Part shown: piece after piece, positions 15,551-23,863 of the stretch
Layout of the letters: each line of letters starts with the position of its first letter
Numbering within the stretch: the first letter of the stretch is position 1
From: Clostridiales bacterium VE202-01
Lineage (GTDB): Bacteria > Bacillota_I > Bacilli_A > Erysipelotrichales > Coprobacillaceae
Assembly (NCBI GenBank): GCA_000508865.1
Contig: BAHP02000038.1
Coordinates: 1 to 36,049 of the forward strand
Direction of reading: 5' to 3'
Length of the DNA: 36,049 nucleotides
Notes under the pieces: model-generated
The model's database searches: none
Told to the model about the DNA's origin: nothing
What the model saw: only the letters and a program-made list of their open reading frames with translations
Position numbers and translations under genes: made by a program

Positions 15551-15565
15551 TGAAATAAAATTTCT
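15551..15565. promoter_or_regulatory. RpiR-box-like repeat upstream of the fruK -35
   Basis: TGAAATAAAATTTCT, matching TGAAA-N5-TTTC, 12 bases before the -35. Confidence 0.45.
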
Positions 15566-15576
15566 TAATAAAAGTA

Positions 15577-15605
15577 TTGACGAAAATATGATATCGTTGT
15601 ATATT
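15577..15605 (+). promoter_or_regulatory. fruK operon promoter
   Basis: TTGACG (15577-15582), 17-base spacer, TATATT (15600-15605). Confidence 0.7.
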
Positions 15606-15612
15606 ATAGTTG

Positions 15613-15627
15613 TGAAAAATAATTTCG
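15613..15627. promoter_or_regulatory. RpiR-box-like repeat downstream of the fruK -10
   Basis: TGAAAAATAATTTCG, identical to the box before rpiR (14606-14620) at 13 of 15 positions. It lies in the untranslated leader, where a bound regulator would block transcription. Confidence 0.5.
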
Positions 15628-15647
15628 TTGAAAAAGGAGGAGTGAAA

Positions 15648-16553
15648 ATGATATACACAATTACGTTTAATCCCGCGTTAGACTATGTCGTAAGTGTCGA
15701 TGATTTTAAATTAGGGATGGTCAATCGAACAAGTGACGAAGCAATTTACTATGGCGGGAAAGGAATCAACGTAGCAGCAGTTTTAAAAGAATTAGGATAT
15801 GAAAGCGTATGTTTAGGATACTTAGCAGGGTTTACGGGGGATGAAATTCAACGTGGAGCCCGTGAAGTTTTAGGATTAAAGACAGATTTTATTAAATTGA
15901 ATAAAGGTCTATCAAGAATCAATGTAAAACTTCGTAGTAATGAAGAAAGCGAAATTAATGGTCAAGGACCTGTTATTGATGAAAATGCTTTAACATTACT
16001 AATTCAAAAATTAGATAAGTTAGTTTCAGGGGATGTTTTGATTCTTTCGGGAAGTATTCCTAAATCAATGTCTAAAGATGCTTATCGCACTATTTTAAAA
16101 TCATTAAATGATCGGGATATTAAAACAGTGGTTGATGCTACGGGTGATTTATTAAAAGGGACACTTGATTTAAAACCATTTTTGATTAAACCAAATGTGC
16201 ATGAATTAGCAGAACTATTTAATGTAGAAATCAATAACCTTGAGGAAGTCGAATTTTATGCCCGTAAATTACAAGAACAAGGTGCTAAGAATGTATTGAT
16301 TTCAATGGCTAAAGATGGTTCTTTACTAATAGATGAAACGGGAAAGAAACATCAATTAGGTGTATGTAAGGGAAAATTAAAAAATTCAGTTGGGGCTGGA
16401 GATTCTATGGTAGCTGGCTTTGTAGCTGGATATTTAGATGGCAAAGAATATCACGAAATTATTAAATTAGCAACAGCAGCAGGGGGCGCAACAGCATTTA
16501 GCGAAGGATTAGCTAAAAGAGAAATGATTGAAGAATTAGTAAAACAACTATAA
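15648..16553 (+). CDS. fruK: 1-phosphofructokinase
   Basis: Phosphorylates fructose-1-phosphate, the product of the PTS encoded next, to fructose-1,6-bisphosphate. A PfkB-fold kinase of 301 residues: N-terminus MIYTITFNPALDYVV, GGKGINVAAVL near residues 37-47, INGQGPVID, and the ATP/catalytic motif SVGAGDSMVAGF with base D252. The start at 15648 has AAGGAGG upstream. Tagatose-6-phosphate kinase is the close alternative, but the adjacent fructose PTS settles the assignment. It is the first gene of the operon, 13 bases before the PTS gene. Confidence 0.93.
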   Translation: MIYTITFNPALDYVVSVDDFKLGMVNRTSDEAIYYGGKGINVAAVLKELGYESVCLGYLAGFTGDEIQRGAREVLGLKTDFIKLNKGLSRINVKLRSNEESEINGQGPVIDENALTLLIQKLDKLVSGDVLILSGSIPKSMSKDAYRTILKSLNDRDIKTVVDATGDLLKGTLDLKPFLIKPNVHELAELFNVEINNLEEVEFYARKLQEQGAKNVLISMAKDGSLLIDETGKKHQLGVCKGKLKNSVGAGDSMVAGFVAGYLDGKEYHEIIKLATAAGGATAFSEGLAKREMIEELVKQL

Positions 16554-16566
16554 AGAGGAGAAGTTT

Positions 16567-17922
16567 ATGAAAATTACGGAGTTATTGGATATAAAAAGTA
16601 TCGCTTTAAATGTCAATGTTAAATCAAAAGAAGAAACAATTGACTGTTTAGTTGATTTAATGGATGCATCAGGGAAAATTAGTGATAAAGAAGCATATAA
16701 AAAAGGAATATTAGCTCGCGAAAAATTAAGTACTACGGGAATTGGTGATGGAATCGCAATTCCTCATGCACAAGTAGCTGCTGTAAAAAAACCAGGTTTA
16801 GCAGCTATTACAATTAAAGATGGTGTAGATTATGAATCATTAGATGGCAGTCTTGTACACTTAGCATTTATGATCGCAGCTCCTGAAGATGGCGGGAATC
16901 TTCATTTGCAGGCACTAGCAAAATTATCAACTTTATTGATGAATGAAGATTTTAGAAAAGCACTGATCAATGCTTCAACAGCAGCAGAGTTTTTAAATAT
17001 AATAAATGAAGAAGAAGCTAAAAAAGATGCTGAAAGTACCCCTAAAGAAAATGGGACATATCGAGTTTTAGCAGTTACAGCTTGTCCAACAGGAATTGCC
17101 CATACATTTATGGCAGCTGAAAATTTAACTAAAGCTGGTAAAGAAATGGGATATTTGTTGAAGGCAGAGACAAATGGCGCTGATGGTGCTAAAAATGTTT
17201 TAACGGCTCAAGAAATAGCGATGGCTGATGGTATTATTATTGCAGCTGATAAAAAGGTTGAAATGTCACGTTTTGATGGTAAACCAGTCCTTTCGGTTAG
17301 TGTAACTCAGGGAATTCAAAAACCAGAAGAATTAATTAATAAAATTATTAATCATGAAGTCCCTGTTTATCATCATGATGGCAGTGTAAATGTTGAAGAA
17401 ACGTCATCTGAAGGAATCGGTCGAGCTATTTATAAACACTTAATGAATGGTGTTAGTCATATGTTACCATTTGTTATTGGTGGGGGAATCTTGATTGCTT
17501 TAGCATTCTTATTTGATGATTATTCGATCGATCCTTCTAATTTTGGTAAAAACACACCATTAGCAGCTTATTTAAAGACGATCGGAGAGCAGGCTTTTGG
17601 GATGATGTTACCAGTTTTAGCTGGTTATGTAGCAATGTCAATTGCTGATCGTCCCGGCTTAGCAGTAGGTTTTATTGGGGGAATCGTCGCTAAAATGGGT
17701 TGTACTTTTGCTAATCCTGCTGGTGGTGATGTTAATTCAGGATTTTTAGGAGCTTTATTAGCTGGTTTTATTGGTGGTTATTTAGTTTTAGCGCTAAAAA
17801 TTATTTTCAAAATTACCAAAAGCGTTAGAAGGAATAAAACCAATTCTAATTTATCCTGTTTTAGGAATCTTATTAGTAGCAATTATTACAACTTTGATCA
17901 ATCCGTTTGTAGGTGCTATTAA
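16567..17922 (+). CDS. fruA: Fructose PTS enzyme IIABC, N-terminal part (frameshifted)
   Basis: Imports and phosphorylates fructose at the membrane. Domain order: EIIA (about 1-150) with phospho-histidine H67 in GIAIPHAQVAAVKKPG; EIIB (about 160-265) with phospho-cysteine C173 in AVTACPTGIAHTFMAAENL; and the first membrane part of EIIC from about residue 295 (HMLPFVIGGGILIALAFLF). The frame is lost at an A5 run (17796-17800), after residue 411, and the last 40 residues are out of frame. The remaining EIIC is found in the next frame. Full length would be about 632 residues, normal for a fused fructose EIIABC. AGAGGAG precedes the start. Confidence 0.88.
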   Translation: MKITELLDIKSIALNVNVKSKEETIDCLVDLMDASGKISDKEAYKKGILAREKLSTTGIGDGIAIPHAQVAAVKKPGLAAITIKDGVDYESLDGSLVHLAFMIAAPEDGGNLHLQALAKLSTLLMNEDFRKALINASTAAEFLNIINEEEAKKDAESTPKENGTYRVLAVTACPTGIAHTFMAAENLTKAGKEMGYLLKAETNGADGAKNVLTAQEIAMADGIIIAADKKVEMSRFDGKPVLSVSVTQGIQKPEELINKIINHEVPVYHHDGSVNVEETSSEGIGRAIYKHLMNGVSHMLPFVIGGGILIALAFLFDDYSIDPSNFGKNTPLAAYLKTIGEQAFGMMLPVLAGYVAMSIADRPGLAVGFIGGIVAKMGCTFANPAGGDVNSGFLGALLAGFIGGYLVLALKIIFKITKSVRRNKTNSNLSCFRNLISSNYYNFDQSVCRCY

Positions 17923-18466
17923 TACTGCTCTTAATAATTTGTTGAATAGTATGGGTGGAACAAGTAAAATATTATTGGGTATGGTCGTAGCAGGGATGCA
18001 GTCTACTGATATGGGTGGCCCAATCAATAAAGCATCATACGTTTTTGCAACATCACAATTAGCTGAAGGAAATTTTGAAATCATGGCGGCAGTTATGGCG
18101 GGTGGAATGATTCCACCACTTGCAATTGCATTGAGTACGACTTTATTTAAAAATCGCTGGACTAAAGAAGAGAAGAATTCTGGTTTAGTAAACTATGTGA
18201 TGGGACTAGCGTTTATTTCTGAAGGAGCGATTCCTTTTGCAGCCAAAGATCCTCTTAGAGTCATCCCTTCTTGTATTATTGGTTCAGCTGTGGCTGGTGG
18301 TTTATCAATGTTGTTTGGTTGTACTTTAAGAGCACCTCATGGTGGTATCTTTGTTCTACCAACGATTGGGAATCCGCTAATGTATGCTTTAGCAATCGTT
18401 TTAGGAGCAATTGCTGGATGTTTAGTATTATCTATTTTAAAAAAACCTTTAAAGGAGAATAATTGA
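17801..18466 (+). CDS. fruA: Fructose PTS enzyme IIC, C-terminal part (frameshifted)
   Basis: The continuation of the fructose EIIC domain, in frame from 17801 (LFSKLPKALEGIKPILIYPV) although the first ATG of this frame is at 17894. It contains the remaining membrane helices and conserved stretches GGTSKILLGMVVAGMQSTDMGGPINK, FISEGAIPFAAKDP and RAPHGGIFVLP. Alone it would have no ribosome site and could not transport. To restore the protein, the A5 run needs either one base fewer or two more (the latter gives LALKKLFSKLPKAL, closer to the usual KK at this loop). Confidence 0.88.
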   Translation, partial: LFSKLPKALEGIKPILIYPVLGILLVAIITTLINPFVGAINTALNNLLNSMGGTSKILLGMVVAGMQSTDMGGPINKASYVFATSQLAEGNFEIMAAVMAGGMIPPLAIALSTTLFKNRWTKEEKNSGLVNYVMGLAFISEGAIPFAAKDPLRVIPSCIIGSAVAGGLSMLFGCTLRAPHGGIFVLPTIGNPLMYALAIVLGAIAGCLVLSILKKPLKENN

Positions 18467-19128
18467 TCATGAAACAAAGATGTGCACGAGAAGCTTTGAA
18501 ATTAATAAAAAATAATATGACGATTGGATTAGGCGGTGGGTCAACCATCTCCTATCTAGTAGGTTATATAAAAGAAGCACAGTTAGATGTTAAAGTTGTA
18601 ACACCATCACTATCGACTGCTCAATTATGCATTAAAAATGGGTTACATCTTTTACCAACCTGGGCTGTTGATCATCTTGACATCGCTTTTGATGGATGTG
18701 ATGAAGTAGATTTAAAGTTAAATGCTTTAAAATCAGGAGGAGCAATTCATACCAAAGAAAAAATTATTGCCTCAATGGCTGATGACTATGTTTTATTAGT
18801 TGATGAAAGTAAAGTTTTTGAGCAATTACCATTGAATTTACCAATTGCTTTAGAAGTATTTCCTGAAGCGTTATCATATGTTACAAAAAAACTTAATAAT
18901 ATGAATGCTTTAGTTGAAATTCGTCCAACATCTAGTAAAGATGGCGGAACGATCAGTGATAATGGCAATTATATTTTAAATGCTAAGTTTGAAAAAGTTG
19001 AAGATTTGAAAAAATTAAATGATGATTTATTAGCTATTTGTGGCGTGATTGATACTTCTTTGTTCTATAATATTGCCACTAAAGCAATTTCAGTAGATCA
19101 AGAAGGTAGTAGAGTGATAGTGAAATAG
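18463..19128 (+). CDS. rpiA: Ribose-5-phosphate isomerase A
   Basis: Interconverts ribose-5-phosphate and ribulose-5-phosphate in the non-oxidative pentose phosphate pathway. At about 220 residues it has family length. Conserved stretches: GLGGGSTISYLV (phosphate loop), FDGCDEVDLKLNALKSGGAIHTKEKI with the catalytic acidic and lysine residues, and VLLVDESK. The start is either TTG 18463, overlapping the PTS stop, or more likely ATG 18469 (MKQRCAREAL), with AAAGGAGA upstream. Its presence in a fructose operon is uncommon and suggests channelling of fructose carbon to pentose phosphates. Confidence 0.92.
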   Translation: MIMKQRCAREALKLIKNNMTIGLGGGSTISYLVGYIKEAQLDVKVVTPSLSTAQLCIKNGLHLLPTWAVDHLDIAFDGCDEVDLKLNALKSGGAIHTKEKIIASMADDYVLLVDESKVFEQLPLNLPIALEVFPEALSYVTKKLNNMNALVEIRPTSSKDGGTISDNGNYILNAKFEKVEDLKKLNDDLLAICGVIDTSLFYNIATKAISVDQEGSRVIVK

Positions 19129-19140
19129 GAGGATGTAAAG

Positions 19141-20112
19141 ATGAAAAAATATAATTGGGGAATTTTAGGAACAGGCTGGATTGCTCATGAAATGGGTGAT
19201 GCTTTAAAAAGAGTCCATGATGAAATTTATGCTGTTTGTGATGTAACGATCGAAGGAGCTAAAAAATATCAAGAAGAATATGGTGTTGTTAAAGCTTATG
19301 GAAATGTAGATGAGATGTTAGATGATGAAAACGTTGATATTGTGTATATTGCAACACCTCATAATTTACATTATGAAATGATGATCAAGGCTTTAAATAA
19401 AGGAAAACATGTATTTTGTGAAAAAGCGATTACTGTAAATGAGCGTCAATTGGAAGAAGCTGTAGCAATTGCTAAAGAAAAGAATTTAATTATTAGTGAT
19501 GGAACGACTTTATTGCATATGCCTTTATATCGTAAAGTTAAAGAAATCATTACAAGTGGTAAATTGGGTAAAGTAAAAATGATTCAAGTTAATTTTGGAT
19601 CATGTAAAGAATATGATGTAAAAAATCGTTTCTTCGCTAAAGAATTAGCGGGTGGAGCTTTATTAGATATCGGTGTGTATGCTGTATCATTTGCTCGTTA
19701 TTTTATGACTAGTAAGCCTAATGTTGTTTTAACAACTGCTAATTATTTTGAAACGGGAGTTGATGAAACTTCAGGAATCGTTTTAAAAAATCCTGATGAA
19801 GAAATGGCAGTTATTTCACTTACAATGCGGGCTAAACAGCCAAAAAGAGGAATGATTGCTCTAGAAGAAGGTTATATTGAAATTTATAATTTCCCTCGTG
19901 GCAATAAAGCAACGATTACTTATACTGTAGATGGGCATAGCGAAGTAATCGAATTAGGTGATACTGATCTGGCTTTAGATTATGAAGTAAATGATATGGA
20001 AAGATATATTACGGAAAATGGTGGTAAAGAAAATTTAACCTATGTCCGTGATGTCATGGCTACTTTAACAGCAATTCGTAATCAATGGGGTATGGTATAT
20101 CCGTTTGAATAA
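19141..20112 (+). CDS. Gfo/Idh/MocA family oxidoreductase
   Basis: A 323-residue NAD(P)-dependent dehydrogenase. The N-terminal Rossmann domain begins KYNWGILGTGWIAHEMGDAL; the family motif near residues 90-98 reads CEKAITVN (EKP-like, here EKA, a deviation from the usual proline). The active-site region GGALLDIGVYAVSFARYF carries the GG-x-L-x-D-x-G pattern that usually ends in a histidine; here a tyrosine-alanine follows the valine. Members oxidise sugars, inositols or sugar-phosphate derivatives, and the substrate is unknown. AGGAGG precedes the ATG; its stop overlaps the fbp start by one base, so it is co-translated with fbp. Confidence 0.85.
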   Translation: MKKYNWGILGTGWIAHEMGDALKRVHDEIYAVCDVTIEGAKKYQEEYGVVKAYGNVDEMLDDENVDIVYIATPHNLHYEMMIKALNKGKHVFCEKAITVNERQLEEAVAIAKEKNLIISDGTTLLHMPLYRKVKEIITSGKLGKVKMIQVNFGSCKEYDVKNRFFAKELAGGALLDIGVYAVSFARYFMTSKPNVVLTTANYFETGVDETSGIVLKNPDEEMAVISLTMRAKQPKRGMIALEEGYIEIYNFPRGNKATITYTVDGHSEVIELGDTDLALDYEVNDMERYITENGGKENLTYVRDVMATLTAIRNQWGMVYPFE

Positions 20113-21968
20113 TGGAAATACGGCAGACTGCTTATTTGGAATTGCTGGCTAATAGATATCCTAGTCGAGAAGCTGTAATTGAAGAAATAATTAATTTAAA
20201 GATGATTCTATCAATGCCTAAGGGAACAGAATATTTTATTAGTGATATTCATGGTGAGGATATTAAATTTAGGCGTATCTTGAATAACTGCTCTGGCGTT
20301 ATTCAAGATAAGATAGAAACTATTTTTAAAGATCTATCAAAAGAAAAACAGACGGCTTTATGTATGTTGATATATGAACCAGAAAAAACAATTGAAAAAG
20401 TAAAAAAACAGAATAATTGGAATTATTATCATGAAAGTTTAATTTATCTAGTTCTTTTAGCTAAAGAGTTGAGCTCTAAATATACACGTTCAAAGCTTAA
20501 AAAAATGTTTAGTAAACAATACGCTTATTTGTTTGATGAATTGTTAAATGGTCAAAACATTAAAAATAATGAACAATATCATGAAATAATTGAAATCTTA
20601 GCAACGGTTGATAAATGTTATAGCTTTTTGATCGAAATGTGTAATTTAATAAAAAAGCTGGCAGTAGATCAGCTGCATATCTTAGGCGATCTGTATGATC
20701 GAGGACCACGTGGCGATAAAGTGATTGATTTGTTAAAAACTTATCATTCGGTTGATATTCAATGGGGTAATCACGATATTTTAATGATTGGAGCAGCAGC
20801 TGGAAATAAGTGTTGTATAGCGATGGTAGTTTTAAATGCCTTTAAATATGACAGCTTAGAAATGATTGAAAATGGTTATGGCATTAGTTTGAAAAAAGTA
20901 TTTCAAGAAGCACGATCATTATATCCAGATATGTCCATGATTGCTGCTTGTAAAAAGCTAATGGCAATAATTATGTTTAAATTAGAAGGCCAAATTATCA
21001 TGGCTCATCCAGAATACCAACTGAATGATAAATTATATCTTGATAAGATCATTAATAATAAAATAAAAATCAATAATCATTTATATTCATTAAATGATAG
21101 TGATTTTAAAACTATCGATCCTGCTTGCCCATATCAATTAAATGATATAGAGACTGAAATTATTCAAGAATTAAATAAAAATTTTAAAAATAGTCCCAAA
21201 TTACATAATCATATTAAGTTTCTTTTAAATAACGGTAGTGTCTATAAGATATGTAATCATAATTTATTGTTTCATGGATGTATCCCTTTAGATTTTTATG
21301 GTAATTTTATACCTGTTGATTTGGGTAATCAAAAATTAGCGGGGAAAAAATATTTTGATTATTTAGATCGTAAAATAAGAAGCGGTTATTTTGAAAAAGA
21401 TAAAGATGCAATTGATTTATATTGGTTTTTATGGTCAGGACGGCTTTCACCATTTTGTGGTCGTGATCTTAAACACTTTATACGAATGTTTGTCGACGAT
21501 CCAAAATTAGGAAAAGAAAGATCTAATGCTTATTACATGTATTTAAATGATGAAAATGTATGTATGAAGATTTTGAAAGAATTTTCAATTAATAATGGTC
21601 ATATAATTAACGGACATACGCCAGTTAAAATTAAAGATGGTCAATCACCTGTCAAGGCAAATGGAAAACTGGTTGTTATAGATGGTGGTTTTAGTCCCCA
21701 ATATTATAATCAAACGGGGAATTCGGGATATACATTAATTAGTGATTCATATGGTTTAATGTTAAGAAGCCATTGTCATGAAATTACATGGCAAACGACT
21801 TTAAAAGATGAATTAATAGAAAAATATTCTAAACGGTTATTGATTAAAGATTGTGATAACGGTAAAAGAATAATGGAAAGAATCAAAGATTTAGAATTGC
21901 TTTTACAAGCGTATCGTGATGGGGTAATTCATGATATGATGATCAGTGATGAAGAAACACTGAATTGA
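20112..21968 (+). CDS. fbp: Fructose-1,6-bisphosphatase, class III
   Basis: Hydrolyses fructose-1,6-bisphosphate to fructose-6-phosphate in gluconeogenesis; the Firmicutes-specific manganese-dependent type. At 618 residues it has the expected length (about 640). Metallophosphatase motifs: FISDIHGED (DxH), LGDLYDRGPRGDKVIDLL (GDxxDRG), WGNHDILMIGAAAG (GNHD), and near the C-terminus NGHTPVKIKDGQSPVKANGK, which is characteristic of this class. Being in one operon with fruK is notable: the kinase makes fructose-1,6-bisphosphate and Fbp turns it into fructose-6-phosphate, supplying hexose and pentose phosphates directly from fructose. Confidence 0.93.
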   Translation: MEIRQTAYLELLANRYPSREAVIEEIINLKMILSMPKGTEYFISDIHGEDIKFRRILNNCSGVIQDKIETIFKDLSKEKQTALCMLIYEPEKTIEKVKKQNNWNYYHESLIYLVLLAKELSSKYTRSKLKKMFSKQYAYLFDELLNGQNIKNNEQYHEIIEILATVDKCYSFLIEMCNLIKKLAVDQLHILGDLYDRGPRGDKVIDLLKTYHSVDIQWGNHDILMIGAAAGNKCCIAMVVLNAFKYDSLEMIENGYGISLKKVFQEARSLYPDMSMIAACKKLMAIIMFKLEGQIIMAHPEYQLNDKLYLDKIINNKIKINNHLYSLNDSDFKTIDPACPYQLNDIETEIIQELNKNFKNSPKLHNHIKFLLNNGSVYKICNHNLLFHGCIPLDFYGNFIPVDLGNQKLAGKKYFDYLDRKIRSGYFEKDKDAIDLYWFLWSGRLSPFCGRDLKHFIRMFVDDPKLGKERSNAYYMYLNDENVCMKILKEFSINNGHIINGHTPVKIKDGQSPVKANGKLVVIDGGFSPQYYNQTGNSGYTLISDSYGLMLRSHCHEITWQTTLKDELIEKYSKRLLIKDCDNGKRIMERIKDLELLLQAYRDGVIHDMMISDEETLN

Positions 21969-22036
21969 TAAAAAGAGTATTAATTGTTATTTGTTATTAA
22001 AAACATGAGTTATTTGAATGACTATTAATTAAAAAT

Positions 22037-22068
22037 GAGATGGCACGTATTTTGTGTGATCTCTTTTT
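22037..22068 (+). terminator. Terminator of the fructose operon
   Basis: 10-position stem GAGATGGCAC (22037-22046) and GTGTGATCTC (22054-22063) with one mismatch and one G-T pair, loop GTATTTT, then T5. Confidence 0.7.
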
Positions 22069-22498
22069 GGTTTTAAAAGAAACCAGTGATATTCAAATTC
22101 GATATATTTGAGAAACTTTCATAATGTGCATCGAGGAAAATTGTTGTATTGCATTTTAACAGTACCGATTTTTACATAATATTTACATTTTAGATATATT
22201 TTAGTTTTATCTATAATTATGATTTAAAAAAACACTAAAAACTGATTTGTTGATAAAATATTTTTATTTTTAATTAGGAATTGAAAAATTATTATTTAAG
22301 CGTATCGTAATAATGCTATTCGTGATATAATATTTAATATTGAAAGCACATTATGTTGAGCAGTTTAGAAGTATTTAATCATATATTATAATTTAGGGTA
22401 CTGTAAACAATGCCTGTTTTAGGCTTTTTTTGTTGAATTAAGATATTTTGAAAAGATGATAAAAGTGTTGTTTATTTAAAATTTGGGAGGGAATAGTT
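22069..22498 (+). other. Gene-free AT-rich stretch with a promoter and small leader hairpin
   Basis: No coding frame is supported here. Near its end are TTTAGA and TATAAT (22387-22392) 17 bases apart, so a transcript would start near 22399. About 13 bases later a short hairpin GCCT (22412-22415)/AGGC (22421-22424) with a T7 run looks like a weak terminator or attenuator in the leader of the next gene. The rest shows only AT-rich sequence. Confidence 0.45.
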
Positions 22499-23113
22499 AT
22501 GGATGAGTTTTATCAGGAAATCAATGCGATATTTTATTTAAAGTGGATCATGATTCAAGGTGAAAAATATAATTTGAAAATAAAATATGCTGATGAAAAG
22601 CAAAATGTTGTTATTATAAATAATGATGCAGTAGAAGGGAAAATAATTTATTATGGTGATGGGATATTTGAACAAGAATTGATTGATTGTCAAAATCATA
22701 AGAAAATATTTTACTTACATTTCCGATTGACTCATTTGAATCACGCTGTTGAACTGTTTAAAGAAATGGCTAAATGTGCTGTTGATGCAATTAATAGACC
22801 GCAGCTTCGAATTTTACTTTGTTGCAGCGGAGGTTTAACAACAAGTTTATTTGCTAGTAAGATGTTGGAACTGGCTGAATTTGAAAATCTCCCTTATGAA
22901 ATTTCAGCAGTTGGCTATGCTAGATTATTTGAAATAGCCGATGACTATGATGTTATCATGTTAGCTCCTCAAGTAAGTTATTTATTACCGCAAGTTAAGT
23001 GTCGTTTAGAAAACAAAGAAATTTTAACTATTCCTGTACGCATATTTGCAACTAATAATTTTTCTGGGGCTTTAAAACTGATCAGTGATATATTTGAAAA
23101 TAAGAAGATGTAA
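22499..23113 (+). CDS. Orphan protein with C-terminal PTS EIIB (lactose/cellobiose type) domain
   Basis: A 204-residue protein. The C-terminal half (about 103-200) is an EIIB-like fold: RILLCCSGGLTTSLFASKM with the phosphorylatable cysteine position at C109 (C108 also present), then ISAVGYARLFEIADDYDVIMLAPQVSYLLPQV, typical of the lactose/cellobiose EIIB family. The first 100 residues, with IKYADEKQNVVIINNDAVEGKI and FYLHFRLTHLNHAVELFKEMA, match no domain I recognise; no helix-turn-helix is obvious. No EIIA or EIIC lies nearby, so a regulatory role driven by PTS phosphorylation is more likely than transport. GGGAGGG precedes the ATG. It has its own promoter and terminator. Confidence 0.75.
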   Translation: MDEFYQEINAIFYLKWIMIQGEKYNLKIKYADEKQNVVIINNDAVEGKIIYYGDGIFEQELIDCQNHKKIFYLHFRLTHLNHAVELFKEMAKCAVDAINRPQLRILLCCSGGLTTSLFASKMLELAEFENLPYEISAVGYARLFEIADDYDVIMLAPQVSYLLPQVKCRLENKEILTIPVRIFATNNFSGALKLISDIFENKKM

Positions 23114-23147
23114 GTGTTCTTTTAGGATGATAGAAAAGTGAAAAAGG

Positions 23148-23188
23148 ATCAAGATTTTGTAGTAATTAACTGCATGTCTTGATTTTTT
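23148..23188 (+). terminator. Terminator after the EIIB-like gene
   Basis: Stem ATCAAGA (23148-23154) and TCTTGAT (23177-23183) with an inner AGT/ACT pairing, followed by T6. Confidence 0.7.
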
Positions 23189-23310
23189 GTTTGATGTTAA
23201 TTAAATTGGATGCGAATGAGTTTTTAATTATAATCTTGTTAGTAATAATATATTTACAAATGTTTTAAATAAAAGATGTTTTTCTGGTAATAATTTAAAT
23301 AGGTGATTTT

Positions 23311-23659
23311 GTGTTAGAAGAAGATATTGAATTATTGATCATGTGTTTAAAGGAATATATAAAAGATGTAGATGGTGAAGAATTTAAAAAATTTTTTAGG
23401 TTATGTAGAATATATGGCTAGAAATTACGATCAAGATTGTATTATTGATGAATATGATCAAATGATGCAAGCAACAACAAGGTTTGTAAATAAGCATCAT
23501 TTAAATATTTATAAATTATCACCATTTAAGCGGGATTTATTGTGTCGATGGGTAAAGGCTGGTTATGAAGAAAATGATATTTTAAGATTATACTATTTTA
23601 ATGATAAATTTAATTCTTTGGAAGTATTTATTGAGATGATTGAAAATAAGTACTTGTAA
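23311..23659 (+). CDS. Unknown acidic protein, about 115 residues (frameshifted)
   Basis: I do not recognise this family. The GTG at 23311 with AGGTG 5 bases upstream starts MLEEDIELLIMCLKEYIKD, which runs to EEFKKF; at the T6 run (23392-23397) the frame changes and continues LGYVEYMARNYDQDC to the stop at 23659. With one T fewer the whole reads as one protein of about 115 residues. Without correction the longest frame would start at ATG 23372 (95 residues) and lack its N-terminal helix. The protein is helical, soluble and rich in Tyr, Asp and Glu, with no signal peptide or membrane segment. It lies between the EIIB-like gene and the ABC-F leader. Confidence 0.6.
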
Positions 23660-23681
23660 AAGATAATAATTTTGGTAAGAT
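23654..23681 (+). promoter_or_regulatory. Possible promoter of the ABC-F leader
   Basis: TTGTAA (23654-23659), 16 bases, TAAGAT (23676-23681). It overlaps the end of the preceding gene. Transcription from here would start just before the ribosome site of the leader peptide. Confidence 0.4.
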
Positions 23682-23701
23682 ATAGGTGAAAGTGGGTGGA
23701 A

Positions 23702-23841
23702 GGATGTATAAATTTTCTTGTTAAAACTTAAGATAACAGTTGTATTAATACTGTTTTTTGTGCGCAAGAAAATATATCCTTAAAAATATTAATAATCTAA
23801 TATTCTTTTTAGCTACGAGTATATATTTTCTTGTAGCTTTT
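23702..23841 (+). promoter_or_regulatory. Transcription attenuator controlling the ABC-F gene
   Basis: Three segments can pair in exclusive ways. Segment 1 (23702-23720) ends ATTTTCTTG and overlaps the leader peptide. Segment 2 (23765-23779) is CAAGAAAATATATCC. Segment 3 (23821-23833) is ATATATTTTCTTG, a perfect 13-bp partner of segment 2. Segment 3 overlaps the loop and 3' arm of a terminator, AGCTACGAG (23811-23819) with CTTGTAGCT (23830-23838), followed by TTTT. If 1 pairs with 2, the terminator forms; if a ribosome stalls on the leader and hides 1, then 2 pairs with 3 and the gene is read. A further small hairpin AACAGT/ACTGTT with T6 (23735-23759) lies between 1 and 2. Confidence 0.75.
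23704..23724 (+). CDS. Leader peptide MYKFSC upstream of the ABC-F gene
   Basis: A six-codon frame, ATG to TAA, preceded by GGTGGAAGG. Its codons lie inside the first of three mutually exclusive pairing segments. In antibiotic-resistance ABC-F genes of Firmicutes, such leader frames sense a drug-stalled ribosome. The peptide itself has no recognisable motif. Confidence 0.6.
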   Translation: MYKFSC

Positions 23842-23863
23842 ATATTGTTAGGAGGGATATTAG

